A model generated the notes under the pieces. That model saw only the letters and a program-made list of their open reading frames with translations. It searched no databases and was not told the origin of the DNA. A program made the position numbers and the translations under genes. Positions 52,527 through 61,617 of a stretch of DNA of 64,000 nt are shown here, in pieces. Numbering within the stretch: position 1 is the stretch's first letter; every line of letters begins with the position of its first letter. The DNA comes from Rubrobacter calidifluminis (lineage in GTDB: Bacteria > Actinomycetota > Rubrobacteria > Rubrobacterales > Rubrobacteraceae): positions 1 through 64,000 of the forward strand of contig NZ_JAQKGV010000002.1 in assembly GCF_028617075.1 (NCBI RefSeq). The letters run 5' to 3'.

Positions 52527-52898
52527 ATGGGGGAGATGACAACCGAGCCGGCTTCGCGGCGAGAGAGTCCGGAGGCCGTTGCCGCGTGGTTGAAGGTACT
52601 GGCCGATCCCAGGCGGTTGAGGATCTTCGACCTGTTGATGCAGGGTGTGCAGTGCAACTGCGAGATCGGGGATGCGCTGGAGATGGCGCCGAACCTCATC
52701 AGCCACCACCTCGGTGTCTTGCGCCGGGCGGGTCTGGTGGAGGTGGAGCGGGACCCCACCGATGCCCGCTGGGTCTACTACTCCGTGAACCGGGAGGCGC
52801 TCGAAGAGTTGAACGAGCTCTTCGGCAGCTTCTTCGACCCGCAGCGCATCCGACCCAGGCAGCCCAACTGCGGTCCCCACGCCGCCAGCGCCGGCTGA
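52527..52898 (+). CDS. arsR: ArsR family transcriptional repressor
   Basis: A 123-residue winged-helix repressor. The metal site is [12 protein letters not shown], corresponding to the ELCVCDL motif of arsenite-sensing ArsR proteins (Cys-x-Cys), followed by the recognition helix [16 protein letters not shown] and the wing ARWVYYSV. A further Cys near the C-terminus (PNCG) could be a third ligand. ATG 52527 or 52536 start; no clear ribosome site. It is followed by arsB on the same strand. Confidence 0.9.
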   Translation: MGEMTTEPASRRESPEAVAAWLKVLADPRRLRIFDLLMQGVQCNCEIGDALEMAPNLISHHLGVLRRAGLVEVERDPTDARWVYYSVNREALEELNELFGSFFDPQRIRPRQPNCGPHAASAG

Positions 52899-53010
52899 GC
52901 GGTACACGCAAGCAGGGGATGCTGCTCTTCCATACCCGATAGTTCAACGTAGATTGATCTTATTTGCAGGAGCGCGGCGCTCCGGCGTGTGTAGAAGAGA
53001 GGGGGTAGGT

Positions 53011-54300
53011 TTGTTTCTGGCGCTGATCATATTCATCGGGACGCTGGTGCTCGTCATCTGGCAACCGAGGGGGATCGGGATAGGATGGAGTGCCTCTGCG
53101 GGGGCGCTTGCGGCGCTGGCCACGGGGGTGGTCTCGCTCTCGGACGTACCCGAGGTGATCGGGATCGTCTGGAACGCCACGCTGGCGTTCGTGGCGGTGA
53201 TCCTGATAAGCCTCGTTCTGGATGAAGCCGGGTTCTTCGAGTGGGCTGCGCTGCACGTTGCGCGGTGGGGGAGGGGCAGCGGATACCGGCTGTTCGCCCT
53301 GATCGTCCTGCTCGGGGCGGCCATCGCCGCGCTCTTCGCCAACGATGGGGCTGCTCTGATCCTCACGCCGATCGTGATAGCGATGCTTCTGGCGTTGGGG
53401 TTCGGTGCTGGATCGACCCTGGCCTTCGTGATGGCGACCGGGTTCATCGCCGACACCGCGAGCCTTCCGTTGGTCGTCTCCAACCTGGTCAACATCGTCT
53501 CCGCCGACTTCTTCGACATCGGGTTCGGGCGGTATGCGAGCGTGATGGTGGTGGTGGACTTCGCCTCGATCCTGGCGAGCCTCGCGGTGCTCTTCCTCTT
53601 TTACCGCAGGGACGTGCCGGGGCGTTACGATGTGGAGCAACTCAGGCGTCCTGCGGAGGCGATAAGAGACCCGCTGACTTTCAGGGCTGGCTGGTGGGTT
53701 CTGGTTTTGCTGCTCCTCGGGTACTTCCTCGGGGATCCTCTGGGGGTGCCGGTGAGCGTGACGGCCGGGGCGGGAGCCATCGCTTTGCTCCTCATCGCCG
53801 AGCGCAAGAAGATCATCCCTACCCGCAGGGTGGTGCGCGAGGCCCCCTGGCAGATAGTCGTGTTCTCGCTGGGGATGTATATAGTGGTCTTCGGTCTCAA
53901 CGACGCCGGGCTCACCGGCTACCTCAAGAATCTCTTCTGGTTCTTCTCCGGAGGAGGGGTTTGGGCGACGGCTCTGGGGACCGGATTTACGACGGCTTTC
54001 CTCTCCTCGATCATGAACAACATGCCCACGGTGATGATAGGGGCTCTCTCGATAAACTCCGTCCCGGTGGCGGGCCTCGCGAAGGAGGCCATGGTCTACG
54101 CCAACGTCATCGGCTGCGACCTGGGACCCAAGATCACACCCATAGGCAGCCTCGCCACGCTCCTCTGGCTGCACGTTCTGCAGCGCAAAGGTGTGAAAGT
54201 GGGCTGGGGATACTACTTCAAGGTGGGGATCAGGATCACCCTGCCGGTCCTCTTCGTGACGCTCTCCGCCCTGGCGCTCTGGCTGAAACTCTTCACATGA
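53011..54300 (+). CDS. arsB: Arsenite efflux transporter ArsB
   Basis: A 429-residue integral membrane protein, the same length as E. coli ArsB, with about twelve helices. Family-typical segments are [40 protein letters not shown], the second-half [13 protein letters not shown] and [20 protein letters not shown]. It expels arsenite and antimonite using the proton gradient or together with ArsA. TTG 53011 after GAGGGGG is preferred over ATG 52954, which would add a non-membrane stretch not found in the family. Confidence 0.92.
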   Translation: MFLALIIFIGTLVLVIWQPRGIGIGWSASAGALAALATGVVSLSDVPEVIGIVWNATLAFVAVILISLVLDEAGFFEWAALHVARWGRGSGYRLFALIVLLGAAIAALFANDGAALILTPIVIAMLLALGFGAGSTLAFVMATGFIADTASLPLVVSNLVNIVSADFFDIGFGRYASVMVVVDFASILASLAVLFLFYRRDVPGRYDVEQLRRPAEAIRDPLTFRAGWWVLVLLLLGYFLGDPLGVPVSVTAGAGAIALLLIAERKKIIPTRRVVREAPWQIVVFSLGMYIVVFGLNDAGLTGYLKNLFWFFSGGGVWATALGTGFTTAFLSSIMNNMPTVMIGALSINSVPVAGLAKEAMVYANVIGCDLGPKITPIGSLATLLWLHVLQRKGVKVGWGYYFKVGIRITLPVLFVTLSALALWLKLFT

Positions 54301-54319
54301 GAGGAGGTATGGGAAAGGG

Positions 54320-54661
54320 ATGAAGCAACGCAGAGATCTCGTTACGCCCGTGTGCGAGCGTACGGACGGCAAAGGCGGCTGCGCGGAGGCGGGGCCCTGT
54401 GCGATCGTCTTCGAGGCGGGCACCATCGAAGAGCTGGGACGTGCGGTCGCCCGGTGGGCCGGAGAGCATCCGGACCACTTCCTCGTGTCCTTCAGCCACA
54501 CCGCCGAGAGCAGGCTCGAGGCCACCCCGGGCCTCGCGGGACCGCGTGGGGGCAGAGTCTACACGGGATTGCTCCTGACCCACCGCGTGCGCTACGGGTC
54601 CGTTGGCGGCGCGGGTCTTCCCGGGCGTTTGGCTGGGGAGCAGACCGGGTCCCGTCCGTAG
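54320..54661 (+). CDS. Hypothetical protein downstream of arsB (113 aa)
   Basis: A small protein starting at ATG 54320, 19 bases after arsB, with GGAGG and GGGAAAGG before it. It has Cys at 12, 21 and 27 (PVCERTDGKGGCAEAGPC), an acidic helix IEELGRAVARWAGEHP and a basic tail. The three closely spaced N-terminal Cys beside an arsenite pump suggest thiol binding of As(III), but no family is recognised and this is only a guess. Confidence 0.55.
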   Translation: MKQRRDLVTPVCERTDGKGGCAEAGPCAIVFEAGTIEELGRAVARWAGEHPDHFLVSFSHTAESRLEATPGLAGPRGGRVYTGLLLTHRVRYGSVGGAGLPGRLAGEQTGSRP

Positions 54662-54756
54662 AACCGCAGCCTTCCCCGAGATTGAACGGAGGCAGCCGTC
54701 TACGGTATGATCCTTTGGCCTTACTTCCGTTAGAACCTGGAAGGAGTCGTGTCAGG

Positions 54757-55587
54757 TTGGCCGTCGCAAGAGATCCCCTGCCCTTCGACCTGGTGGCCTT
54801 CGATCTGGACGGAACCGTGCTCAGGCGGGACCTCGAGATCACGGACCGTACCGTCAGCGTCGTGGGCAGGTTGCGGGAGGCGGGGGTGAGGGTCATCGTC
54901 GCCACCGGGCGCCACTTCGAGGGGGCCAGCGAGCATGCGGCCAGGCTCGGTCTGGACGAGCACGAGCCTATCATCTGCTACGGTGGCTCGATGGTGCGGC
55001 GGATGGACGCCTCGGAGACCCTGCTTCTGCGCACTGTGCCCACCGGGTCTGCACTTGATGCCCTGAGGTGGGCAGCCGAAAGAGGTCTTCACGCCCGCGT
55101 CTTCCTCGACGGCAGGATCGTGACCGGCCCCGAGACCCCGGCCGTGGTGCGCTACATGCGCCGCCGCGACGAGCCGAACGTGGAGGTCGTCGAGGATCTC
55201 TCCTCCTGGCTCGTACAGAGTGGCGAGAGGCCGCTCAAGCTCGTCTTCGTCGACGGCCCGGAGGAGGTGGAGCGCTGGCTCGGAGAGGCGCGGGATGCGC
55301 TCTCCGGAGAGCTCTTCGTCACCCGCAGCCTGCCACACTACGTGGAGCTCGGCAACCCAGAGGGGACGAAGGCCGCGGCCCTCGGTTACCTCTGCCGGTG
55401 TTTCGGGATCGAGCCCTCGCGCGTCGCGGCTTTCGGGGACGCAGACAACGACGTGGACATGCTGCGCTTCGCCGGGCTCGGGGTCGCGGTCGGGGGGATG
55501 ACCGGGGAGGTCCGGGCGGCGGCCGACGTGGTGGTGCCCCCGGTCGGCGAGGACGGGGTCGCGCGTTTCCTGGAGGAGCTCATCTAG
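54757..55587 (+). CDS. HAD superfamily hydrolase, Cof type
   Basis: A 276-residue Cof/YidA-type phosphatase with the C2 cap. HAD motif I is VAFDLDGTVL (Asp 15 and 17), motif II VIVATGR, motif III Lys in PLKLVF and motif IV GDADNDVDMLRFAG. Such enzymes dephosphorylate sugar phosphates or flavin precursors. The TTG start at 54757 lies about 10 bases after GGAAGGAG. The TAG stop shares its G with the start of the Fpg-type gene (TAGTG), so the two are coupled. A TATGAT hexamer upstream near 54706 may be the -10. Confidence 0.88.
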   Translation: MAVARDPLPFDLVAFDLDGTVLRRDLEITDRTVSVVGRLREAGVRVIVATGRHFEGASEHAARLGLDEHEPIICYGGSMVRRMDASETLLLRTVPTGSALDALRWAAERGLHARVFLDGRIVTGPETPAVVRYMRRRDEPNVEVVEDLSSWLVQSGERPLKLVFVDGPEEVERWLGEARDALSGELFVTRSLPHYVELGNPEGTKAAALGYLCRCFGIEPSRVAAFGDADNDVDMLRFAGLGVAVGGMTGEVRAAADVVVPPVGEDGVARFLEELI

Positions 55588-56402
55588 TGCCCGAGCTGCC
55601 CGAGGTCACGGTCATCTCCGAGGACATCCGCACCCTCGCCGCCGGGAAGAGGGTCACGCGGGCGGCGGCCTTCAGGGACGACGTCACCAACGTCGGGGTG
55701 GAGAGGTTCGGAAAGGTGCTCGCCGGCAGGACGCTGCGTACGACCGGGCGGCGGGGGAAGATGATCCTTCTGGACTTCGGAGATCTCGTCGGGGTGGTGC
55801 ACCTGGTGATCTCCGGACGGGTGCTGCGGCTTCCAGGCTGGCGTGTCCCCGACAGGATCCATACCGCGGTGGTCGAGTTCGAGGGTGGTCCCGTGCTCGG
55901 GTTCACGAAGCTCTGGCTCGGGTACTTCGACCTCTACCCGCCGGAGGACGTGGAGCGTCACCCCCTCATCTCACGCCTCGGCCCCGACCCTTTCTCCGAA
56001 GGATTCACCCCGGAGTACCTGCAGGAGGCCCTCCGCCGACGCGCGACGGTCAAGAGCCTCCTGCTCGACCAGTCGGTCATCGCCGGGCTCGGCAACATCT
56101 ACGCCGACGAAGTGCTTTACGCCGCCGGCGTCCACCCCGCGCGCAAGGCGAACACGCTGGATCCCGGCGAGGTGCGCAAGATCTTCGAAGCCACCCGCAG
56201 GATACTCGCCCGCGCGATAGAGCTTCGGGGTACGACCTTCGACTCCTACCACGACGCCTTCGGGGAGAGCGGCCGCTACCAGCACGAGCTCAGGGTCTTC
56301 ACCCGGGTGGGCGAGGGCTGCTACGCGTGCGGCATGGAGATCGTGAAGCTCCGGGTCGCGGGAAGGGGCACCTACGTCTGCCCCTCCTGCCAGCCGCTAT
56401 GA
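55587..56402 (+). CDS. mutM: DNA-formamidopyrimidine glycosylase (Fpg/MutM family)
   Basis: A 271-residue base-excision repair enzyme that removes oxidised purines and cuts the strand. The mature N-terminus PELPEV carries the catalytic Pro2-Glu3; GRRGKMILLDF has the conserved Lys; the helix-two-turn-helix segment is SVIAGLGNIYADEVLYAAGVHP in parts; the C-terminal zinc finger is CYACG...CPSC. GTG 55587 starts the frame. Endonuclease VIII-like (Nei) glycosylases share the fold, and the FTKLWLGYFDL stretch is somewhat unusual, so the exact lesion range is uncertain. Confidence 0.9.
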   Translation: MPELPEVTVISEDIRTLAAGKRVTRAAAFRDDVTNVGVERFGKVLAGRTLRTTGRRGKMILLDFGDLVGVVHLVISGRVLRLPGWRVPDRIHTAVVEFEGGPVLGFTKLWLGYFDLYPPEDVERHPLISRLGPDPFSEGFTPEYLQEALRRRATVKSLLLDQSVIAGLGNIYADEVLYAAGVHPARKANTLDPGEVRKIFEATRRILARAIELRGTTFDSYHDAFGESGRYQHELRVFTRVGEGCYACGMEIVKLRVAGRGTYVCPSCQPL

Positions 56403-56433
56403 TGCGGTGGGATGGGGTATGTCGTGTGAGGCT

Positions 56434-57018
56434 TCACCTGATTCCGGCACGGCGGTTGGTGCCGCCCGGGATGAGACGGGGATGTGAGGCGGCGATCCTC
56501 TGTGCCCGATGGTAGAGGGTCCTCGCCCTGCGGTACTCGGCGTTGGCTCGCAAGACCAGCCTGAGCGCGCTCTCGCTATCCTTGCCGGAGCTCGTGTTCT
56601 TCTCGAGCATCCGGTAATATTTCGCCTCATCACCTTCCGCCCTGAGCTGCACGCCCGTTGCCCTCGCAAGCAGTGCTGCATAGTCCCTCACCGCCGGAGC
56701 CACATCCATCCCGCTCACCTGCTTCAGCTTGTCCCTCGCTTCCGAGAGCCTCCCCCGGGCCCTGAACACGAGGTGCCCGGCCTCCCGCAGCCTGCGTCGG
56801 GCGTCACCGGAGGAGGCCTTGCCGGCTTCGATCTCGCGCCGTGCCCGGCCGTAGGTCGCGTGGGCTCTGTCCAGGAGCCTGTTGTGCTCCTCTATGCTCG
56901 TGCTGGCCTGCGAGAGGATTCTACCGGCGCCTGAGGATGCGGCGCAGCCCGCGGCGAGCGTCGAGGTTGCAAGACAGATTACTCCCAGCAGGACGACAGA
57001 GTTTAATATACGTGCCAT
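56434..57018 (-). CDS. Putative lipoprotein (194 aa)
   Basis: The N-terminal 25 residues are a lipoprotein signal: positive start, hydrophobic core and lipobox LAAGC with Cys25. The rest is strongly helical and charged, with long Ala/Arg/Glu stretches (LLDRAHATYGRARREIEAGK) that suggest a coiled-coil or helical bundle outside the membrane. No family recognised. ATG 57018 shares the tetranucleotide CATG with a possible start of the divergent gene. Confidence 0.65.
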   Translation of the reverse strand: MARILNSVVLLGVICLATSTLAAGCAASSGAGRILSQASTSIEEHNRLLDRAHATYGRARREIEAGKASSGDARRRLREAGHLVFRARGRLSEARDKLKQVSGMDVAPAVRDYAALLARATGVQLRAEGDEAKYYRMLEKNTSSGKDSESALRLVLRANAEYRRARTLYHRAQRIAASHPRLIPGGTNRRAGIR

Positions 57019-57034
57019 GAGAAGAGAGAGCTTG

Positions 57035-57436
57035 ATGACCTTGCGCCGGTTCGGGGGAGCTTTCCCGTTCTCACCCGGTCCGCTCCTTCAAAGGTTGCAG
57101 CGTATCTTGCCGCGCAGATCCGGGGGCCCGGGAGCGGAGGTGTACGAAGAATACCGGGCCGGGGCGGAGCGTGTGATCCTCGAGTGCCACGAGAGGAACC
57201 CCGCCGTCTTCGAGCGTGCGCAACGTTTGAGCGAGAGAGCGGAGCGACTCTTTCGCTCCGGTACCCCCAGCGAGAGCGCCTCCAACCGCGCCGTCCGGGC
57301 CAGGGAAGACGCGCTGGAGGCGCTTTTCGAGCTGCGGGCCTCGTTCTCGGCCGGGATCCCGGAGAAAGCCCGCATCTTCGATGAAGAAGCCCGCAGGATC
57401 TATCCCTTCCTCGAGCTCCCCGGGTTTGGCCCCTGA
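57035..57436 (+). CDS. Hypothetical helical protein (133 aa)
   Basis: Basic N-terminal 30 residues are followed by an Arg/Glu/Ala-rich helical domain (AQRLSERAERLFRSG, AREDALEALFELRASF, KARIFDEEARRIYPFLELPG). ATG 57035 after GAGAGAG is preferred over ATG 57017. There is no signal peptide or membrane helix. Convergent with the next minus-strand gene at an 8-base gap. Function unknown; the helical composition resembles the neighbouring lipoprotein. Confidence 0.6.
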   Translation: MTLRRFGGAFPFSPGPLLQRLQRILPRRSGGPGAEVYEEYRAGAERVILECHERNPAVFERAQRLSERAERLFRSGTPSESASNRAVRAREDALEALFELRASFSAGIPEKARIFDEEARRIYPFLELPGFGP

Positions 57437-57443
57437 CCTCCCC

Positions 57444-57926
57444 TCAGCTGCGGGAGGCCAGTGAGGAGTATGCCTCCCGGGCGAACCGCCTCGCCGCGGG
57501 GCCGGTCTTGGGGTTGAGGAACAGCACGCCGGTCGCGGCGGCCAGGACGAAAAGGATCTTGCCGGAGGAACTCCCGCCGTCCCTCACCTTTTCCCCCCGT
57601 ATGCGGCGGCTTCCGGCCTCGGCTGCAGCCACGGCGGCCTCCACCTCCCGCCTGAGCTTGTCGTCGTCCCAGAGCCGCGAGACGACCTCGGTCGGGCTCT
57701 GCCCGGAGACCTCGTCGTAGATCCTGCGCCCGGAATCTATCAGGGTGCGGATATTGTTCCTGAGATCGTCGTCGTAGAGCAGCCTCTCGACGAACGGTCG
57801 GACCTCTTCGTAGAGGGACTCGAATGAGCCCAGCAGGTCGAAGGATGTGTCTTCGGCCTGGTTCTTGAGTTTCTCGATGCGGCTCGTCCTTCCGAACAAC
57901 GCAGGAACCTCCCTGTCTATCCTCAA
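57444..57926 (-). CDS. Hypothetical protein with C-terminal membrane anchor (160 aa)
   Basis: The first 100 residues are acidic and helical (LLGSFESLYEEVRPFVERLL, DDDLRNNIRTLIDSGRRIYD). A single membrane helix, ILFVLAAATGVLFLN, follows near residues 124-138, then a basic tail. This resembles YtxH- or DUF-type envelope-associated proteins but cannot be placed. It lies 26 bases downstream of ileS on the same strand and may share its transcript. Confidence 0.6.
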   Translation of the reverse strand: MRIDREVPALFGRTSRIEKLKNQAEDTSFDLLGSFESLYEEVRPFVERLLYDDDLRNNIRTLIDSGRRIYDEVSGQSPTEVVSRLWDDDKLRREVEAAVAAAEAGSRRIRGEKVRDGGSSSGKILFVLAAATGVLFLNPKTGPAARRFAREAYSSLASRS

Positions 57927-57952
57927 AGGGCCGGTCTATGCCACAGGACACA

Positions 57953-60900
57953 TCATACCCGTTTTGCCAGACTGGTATCTGCCTCCTCTCCTGACGGTTT
58001 CTGCAGCTCCACCCGGACCTCTTCGCCTTCGGCCACCAGGAGCTCTCCACCGTACTGCTCCTGCGGCAGCAGGTTGAGCTCCCGGGCGAGCACCTCGGAC
58101 TCGAAGTATTCCCGCCAGCGTCCCCCGAGCAGACCGAGCACCCGCGGGCTCCCGGAGAGGGTGACCGAGATCTGCTCCTCTATCTCAAAGCCCAGCTCCC
58201 TCCTCAGGTTCTGGACCTTGTGCACGAGCTCGCGCACCAGCCCCTCATCCTCGAGCTCTCTGTCGAGCCGGGTGGAGACGGCGACCGAGAGGCCTCTCTC
58301 CTGGGCCATCGAGTACCCTTCGCGCTCTTTGGGCTCGACGAGCAGCTCCTCGGGGTAGAGGGTGATCTCCTGTCCTCCGGCCCGTACGCTCACTTCCTCA
58401 CCGGCGGCCGCCCGCTCCCGCACCTCCGGCGGAGCCTCGTCCAACGCCCGCCTTATCTCCGGGACGAGCCGGCCGTATTTCGGCCCCACCACCGAGAGAT
58501 TCGGGCGCAGCTCGTAGGCGACGATCTCTTCGGACCGTCCGATGCGCAGTTCCTTCACGTTGAGCTCGTCGAGCACGATGTCTCCCAGGCTCTCGAGCGC
58601 CCGGCGCACCAGTTCTTCTTCGTCCCTTCCCGGCGCGACCACGACCTCGCGCAGCGGCTGTCGGGTCTTGATCGCGGCGGCGTTGCGCGCCGCCCGGCCG
58701 AGCGTGACGACCCGGCGCGCGGCGGCCATCCTCTCGGAGAGCCCCCGGTCTACGAGGGCCTCGTCCGCCTCCGGCCAGTCGGCGAGGTGCACGCTCTCCG
58801 GGGCCTCGTCGTCTACTCCGGCGACCAGGTTGCGGTAGATGGCCTCGGCCACGAACGGGGTGAACGGTGCGGTGAGCTTCGCCACGGTCACGAGACACTC
58901 GTAGAGGGTGGAGTGCGCGGCCTTCTTGTCCGTGTCGTCCTCCCCCTTCCAGAAGCGCCGCCGGCTGCGCCTGACGTACCAGTTCGAGAGCTCCTCGACG
59001 AAGTCCTGGATCGCCCGCCCGGCCGAGGTCGCGTCGTAGTCGTCGAGCCTCACGGTGACCCGCTCGACGGTGAGCTGCAGCTCGGAGAGCACCCAGCGGT
59101 CGAGCAGGCTCCTCTCGGAGGGGGCGACGCGGTCTCTTATCGGATCGAAGCCGTCGATGCGGGCGTAGGTGACGAAGAACGAGTAGGTGTTCCACAGCGT
59201 CAGCAGGTACTTCCTGACGGCCTCGTCCACCTGCTCCTCGGAGAAGCGCCGGGTGTTGCCGGGGGCGGAGGCGGTGTAGAGCGCCCACCTCAGGGCGTCG
59301 GCGCCCTGCTTCTCGAAGATCTCCCAGGGGTCTATCACGTTGCCGAGCGACTTGCTCATCTTGCGCCCCTGGGCGTCCAGGATTATCCCGAGCACCAGGC
59401 ACGTCCTGTACGAACTCCTCCCAAAGAGCATCGTCGAGATGGCGAGCAGCGAGTAGAACCAGCCCCGCGTCTGATCTACGGCCTCGCAGATGTAGTCCGC
59501 AGGGAAGAGCCGCCCGAACTCCTCCCGGCCGCTCTTCGGGTATCCCCACTGCGCGAAGGGCATCGAGCCCGAGTCGAACCACACGTCGAGTACCTCGGGA
59601 ACCCGGCGGGAGACCCCGCCGCACTGCGGGCACGTGATCTCCACCCGGTCTATGTACGGGCGGTGCAGGTCTTCCGGAACCTCATTCTTCGCCAGGGCGC
59701 GCAGCTCTTCCGTGCTCCCCACCACCGTCACGTGTTCTCGCTCACAGCGCCAGATCGGGAGCGGCGTCCCCCAGTAGCGCTCGCGGGAGAGCGCCCAGTC
59801 GACGTTGTTCTTGAGCCAGTCCCCGAAGCGGCCCCACTTTATGTGCTCGGGGACCCAGTTGATCTTCTCGTTCTCCGACAGGAGCTCGTCGAGCACGGCC
59901 GTAGTCTTCGCGTACCACGCCTTCTTGGCGTAGTAGAGGAGCGGCGAGCCGCACCTCCAGCAGTGCGGGTAGGCGTGCTCGTAGCGTCCGGAGCGGAAGA
60001 GCAGCTCCTTCTTCCGGAGCTCTTCGATGAGCCCCTCGTCGGCGTCCTTGACGAACTGCCCTGCAAACGGCCCGACCCTCTCGTCGAAGGTCCCGTCCGG
60101 CTTTACCGGGTGTATCGTCGGCAGCCCGTAGCGCTGCCCGGTGCGCGCGTCGTCCTCGCCGTACGCCGGGGCGGTGTGCACCAGCCCGGTTCCCTCGGTG
60201 GTGGTGACGTAATCCGCGAGTACGACGGTCCAGAGGTTCTCGCTCTCCTCGACCTCGACGTAGTCGAACGGCCTGGTGTAGCGCAGCCCCTCGAGCCTGC
60301 GGCCTTTCCTCGACTCGAGGACGGTGTAGGTGCCCTCGCCGAGCACCTCGTCGGCCAGCTCTTTCGCCAGGATGAGGCGTTCGCCCTCGCGCTCGGCAGT
60401 TATGTATTCGACGTCGGGGTGGGCGGCCACGGCGGCGTTCGAGACCAGCGTCCAGGGGGTGGTGGTCCAGACGAGGAGGCTAGTCCCCTCCTCGTCGGCG
60501 AGCGGCAGCCGGACGTAGACGCTCGGGTCCTCGACCGGATCCGGGTACTGCTGGTAGCCGAGCGCGACCTCGTGCGAGGAGAGCGAGACCTGATCCCGGG
60601 GGCAGTGCGGGGTGACCTTGTAACCCTCGTAGAGGAGTCCCTTCTCGTGCAACGTCTTCAGCGCCCACCACACGCTCTCGATGTACGAGCCGTCGAGCGT
60701 CTTGTAGGCGTTCTCCATGTCCACCCAGAAGCCCATCCGCGAGCTCATCTTCTGCCAGTCGTCGACGTAGCGGAAGACCGACTCGCGGCACAGACGGTTG
60801 AACTCCTCGACGCCGTACTCCTCTATCTGCGCTTTGCCCGAGATGCCGAGCTCCCTCTCGACCTGTATCTCCACCGGCAGACCGTGGCAGTCCCACCCCC

Positions 60901-61150
60901 CCTTCCGCTCGACCCTGTAACCCCGCATCGTCTTGTATCTGGGGATGAGATCCTTGAACGACCGGGCCAGCGTGTGGTGGAAGCCGGGCCTGCCGTTGGC
61001 CGTCGGTGGTCCCTCGTAGAAGACGAAGTTCCTGTCCTCGGGCCTCCTCTCGACGGACTTCTCGAACGTGCCGTCCTCCTCCCAGAACTCGAGGATCTCC
61101 CTCTCCAGCTCCGGGAATCTCACCTTCGGGTCTACCTTCTCGAAAGCCAT
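57953..61150 (-). CDS. ileS: Isoleucyl-tRNA synthetase
   Basis: A 1065-residue class I synthetase of the long, eukaryote-like clade found in actinobacteria. It has the HIGH-type motif PPTANGRPGFHHTLARS near residue 48, the GWDCHGLPVE segment, the CP1 editing domain with TTTPWTLVSNAAVA, the KMSKSLGNVIDP motif near 607 and a long C-terminal anticodon-binding part. ATG 61150 is the family start; the frame stays open upstream through the T-box leader. Expression is probably controlled by uncharged tRNA-Ile through that leader. Confidence 0.95.
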   Translation of the reverse strand: MAFEKVDPKVRFPELEREILEFWEEDGTFEKSVERRPEDRNFVFYEGPPTANGRPGFHHTLARSFKDLIPRYKTMRGYRVERKGGWDCHGLPVEIQVERELGISGKAQIEEYGVEEFNRLCRESVFRYVDDWQKMSSRMGFWVDMENAYKTLDGSYIESVWWALKTLHEKGLLYEGYKVTPHCPRDQVSLSSHEVALGYQQYPDPVEDPSVYVRLPLADEEGTSLLVWTTTPWTLVSNAAVAAHPDVEYITAEREGERLILAKELADEVLGEGTYTVLESRKGRRLEGLRYTRPFDYVEVEESENLWTVVLADYVTTTEGTGLVHTAPAYGEDDARTGQRYGLPTIHPVKPDGTFDERVGPFAGQFVKDADEGLIEELRKKELLFRSGRYEHAYPHCWRCGSPLLYYAKKAWYAKTTAVLDELLSENEKINWVPEHIKWGRFGDWLKNNVDWALSRERYWGTPLPIWRCEREHVTVVGSTEELRALAKNEVPEDLHRPYIDRVEITCPQCGGVSRRVPEVLDVWFDSGSMPFAQWGYPKSGREEFGRLFPADYICEAVDQTRGWFYSLLAISTMLFGRSSYRTCLVLGIILDAQGRKMSKSLGNVIDPWEIFEKQGADALRWALYTASAPGNTRRFSEEQVDEAVRKYLLTLWNTYSFFVTYARIDGFDPIRDRVAPSERSLLDRWVLSELQLTVERVTVRLDDYDATSAGRAIQDFVEELSNWYVRRSRRRFWKGEDDTDKKAAHSTLYECLVTVAKLTAPFTPFVAEAIYRNLVAGVDDEAPESVHLADWPEADEALVDRGLSERMAAARRVVTLGRAARNAAAIKTRQPLREVVVAPGRDEEELVRRALESLGDIVLDELNVKELRIGRSEEIVAYELRPNLSVVGPKYGRLVPEIRRALDEAPPEVRERAAAGEEVSVRAGGQEITLYPEELLVEPKEREGYSMAQERGLSVAVSTRLDRELEDEGLVRELVHKVQNLRRELGFEIEEQISVTLSGSPRVLGLLGGRWREYFESEVLARELNLLPQEQYGGELLVAEGEEVRVELQKPSGEEADTSLAKRV

Positions 61151-61495
61151 GGGTACCCCTCTTCTTCTCTCGAAGACGACCGGCTCCCGCCCCCGGCCGG
61201 AGCCTCCTCCACTCCGCCGCAGGGACGGGAGCCGCCCCGGAAGCGCGCTCTCGCGGTACCACCCTGCTTGTCGGCTGCCTTGCGGCACCCGACCTCTCTG
61301 CGGGTGCTTCCCACACCCTCCCGCTGTAACGGGCGGACCCGTCCGACCCTACTAACGCCTGGGACCATGCCCTTCGCTTTGGGGCCGGCGGCTCGGGGAG
61401 GATCTTCGGAACGCCTCCCGCGCCGGGCTCCCACCATCCCCGGCTCGCTCCTGCGGGACACGGCGGACCTACTCGTTCCCGTCGTCGCCTTTCGA
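61151..61495 (-). ncRNA. T-box riboswitch leader of ileS
   Basis: On the minus strand the leader contains the T-box AGGGTGGTACCGCG (61265-61252), which pairs with the free CCA end of uncharged tRNA, and the Stem I start GACGGGAACGAGTAGG (61483-61468). A specifier bulge CGAAGATCCTCC presents ATC (61403-61401), an isoleucine codon, followed by CCCGAGC, as expected. No terminator with a U run is evident before the start codon, so control is more likely at translation, as in known actinobacterial ileS T-boxes. Confidence 0.9.
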
Positions 61496-61501
61496 GGAAG
61501 T

Positions 61502-61530
61502 TTTGTAGCCTGCCGGAAAGTGTATGTCAA
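61502..61530 (-). promoter_or_regulatory. Promoter of the ileS T-box leader
   Basis: On the minus strand TTGACA (61530-61525), a 17-base spacer and TACAAA (61507-61502) form a sigma-70-type promoter that would start RNA at about 61495, just before Stem I of the T-box. Confidence 0.65.
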
Positions 61531-61617
61531 GCAGGAGCGGCGGGTGATCCGGAACACCGCCCCCTTTCGTTACCGCTGATAGAAATTCCGTAGTGCCTGC
61601 CCACCTCTGAGGAGCTG

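Noticed and set aside
52954-53010. N-terminal extension of ArsB from ATG 52954
   Set aside because: It adds a basic, non-membrane stretch; TTG 53011 gives the standard 429-residue protein with a ribosome site.
58220-61579. A very long open frame (over 1100 codons) antisense to ileS
   Set aside because: It is a GC-rich shadow frame of ileS with Arg/Pro/Gly/Val-rich composition and no recognisable motif; ileS is complete and certain on the other strand.
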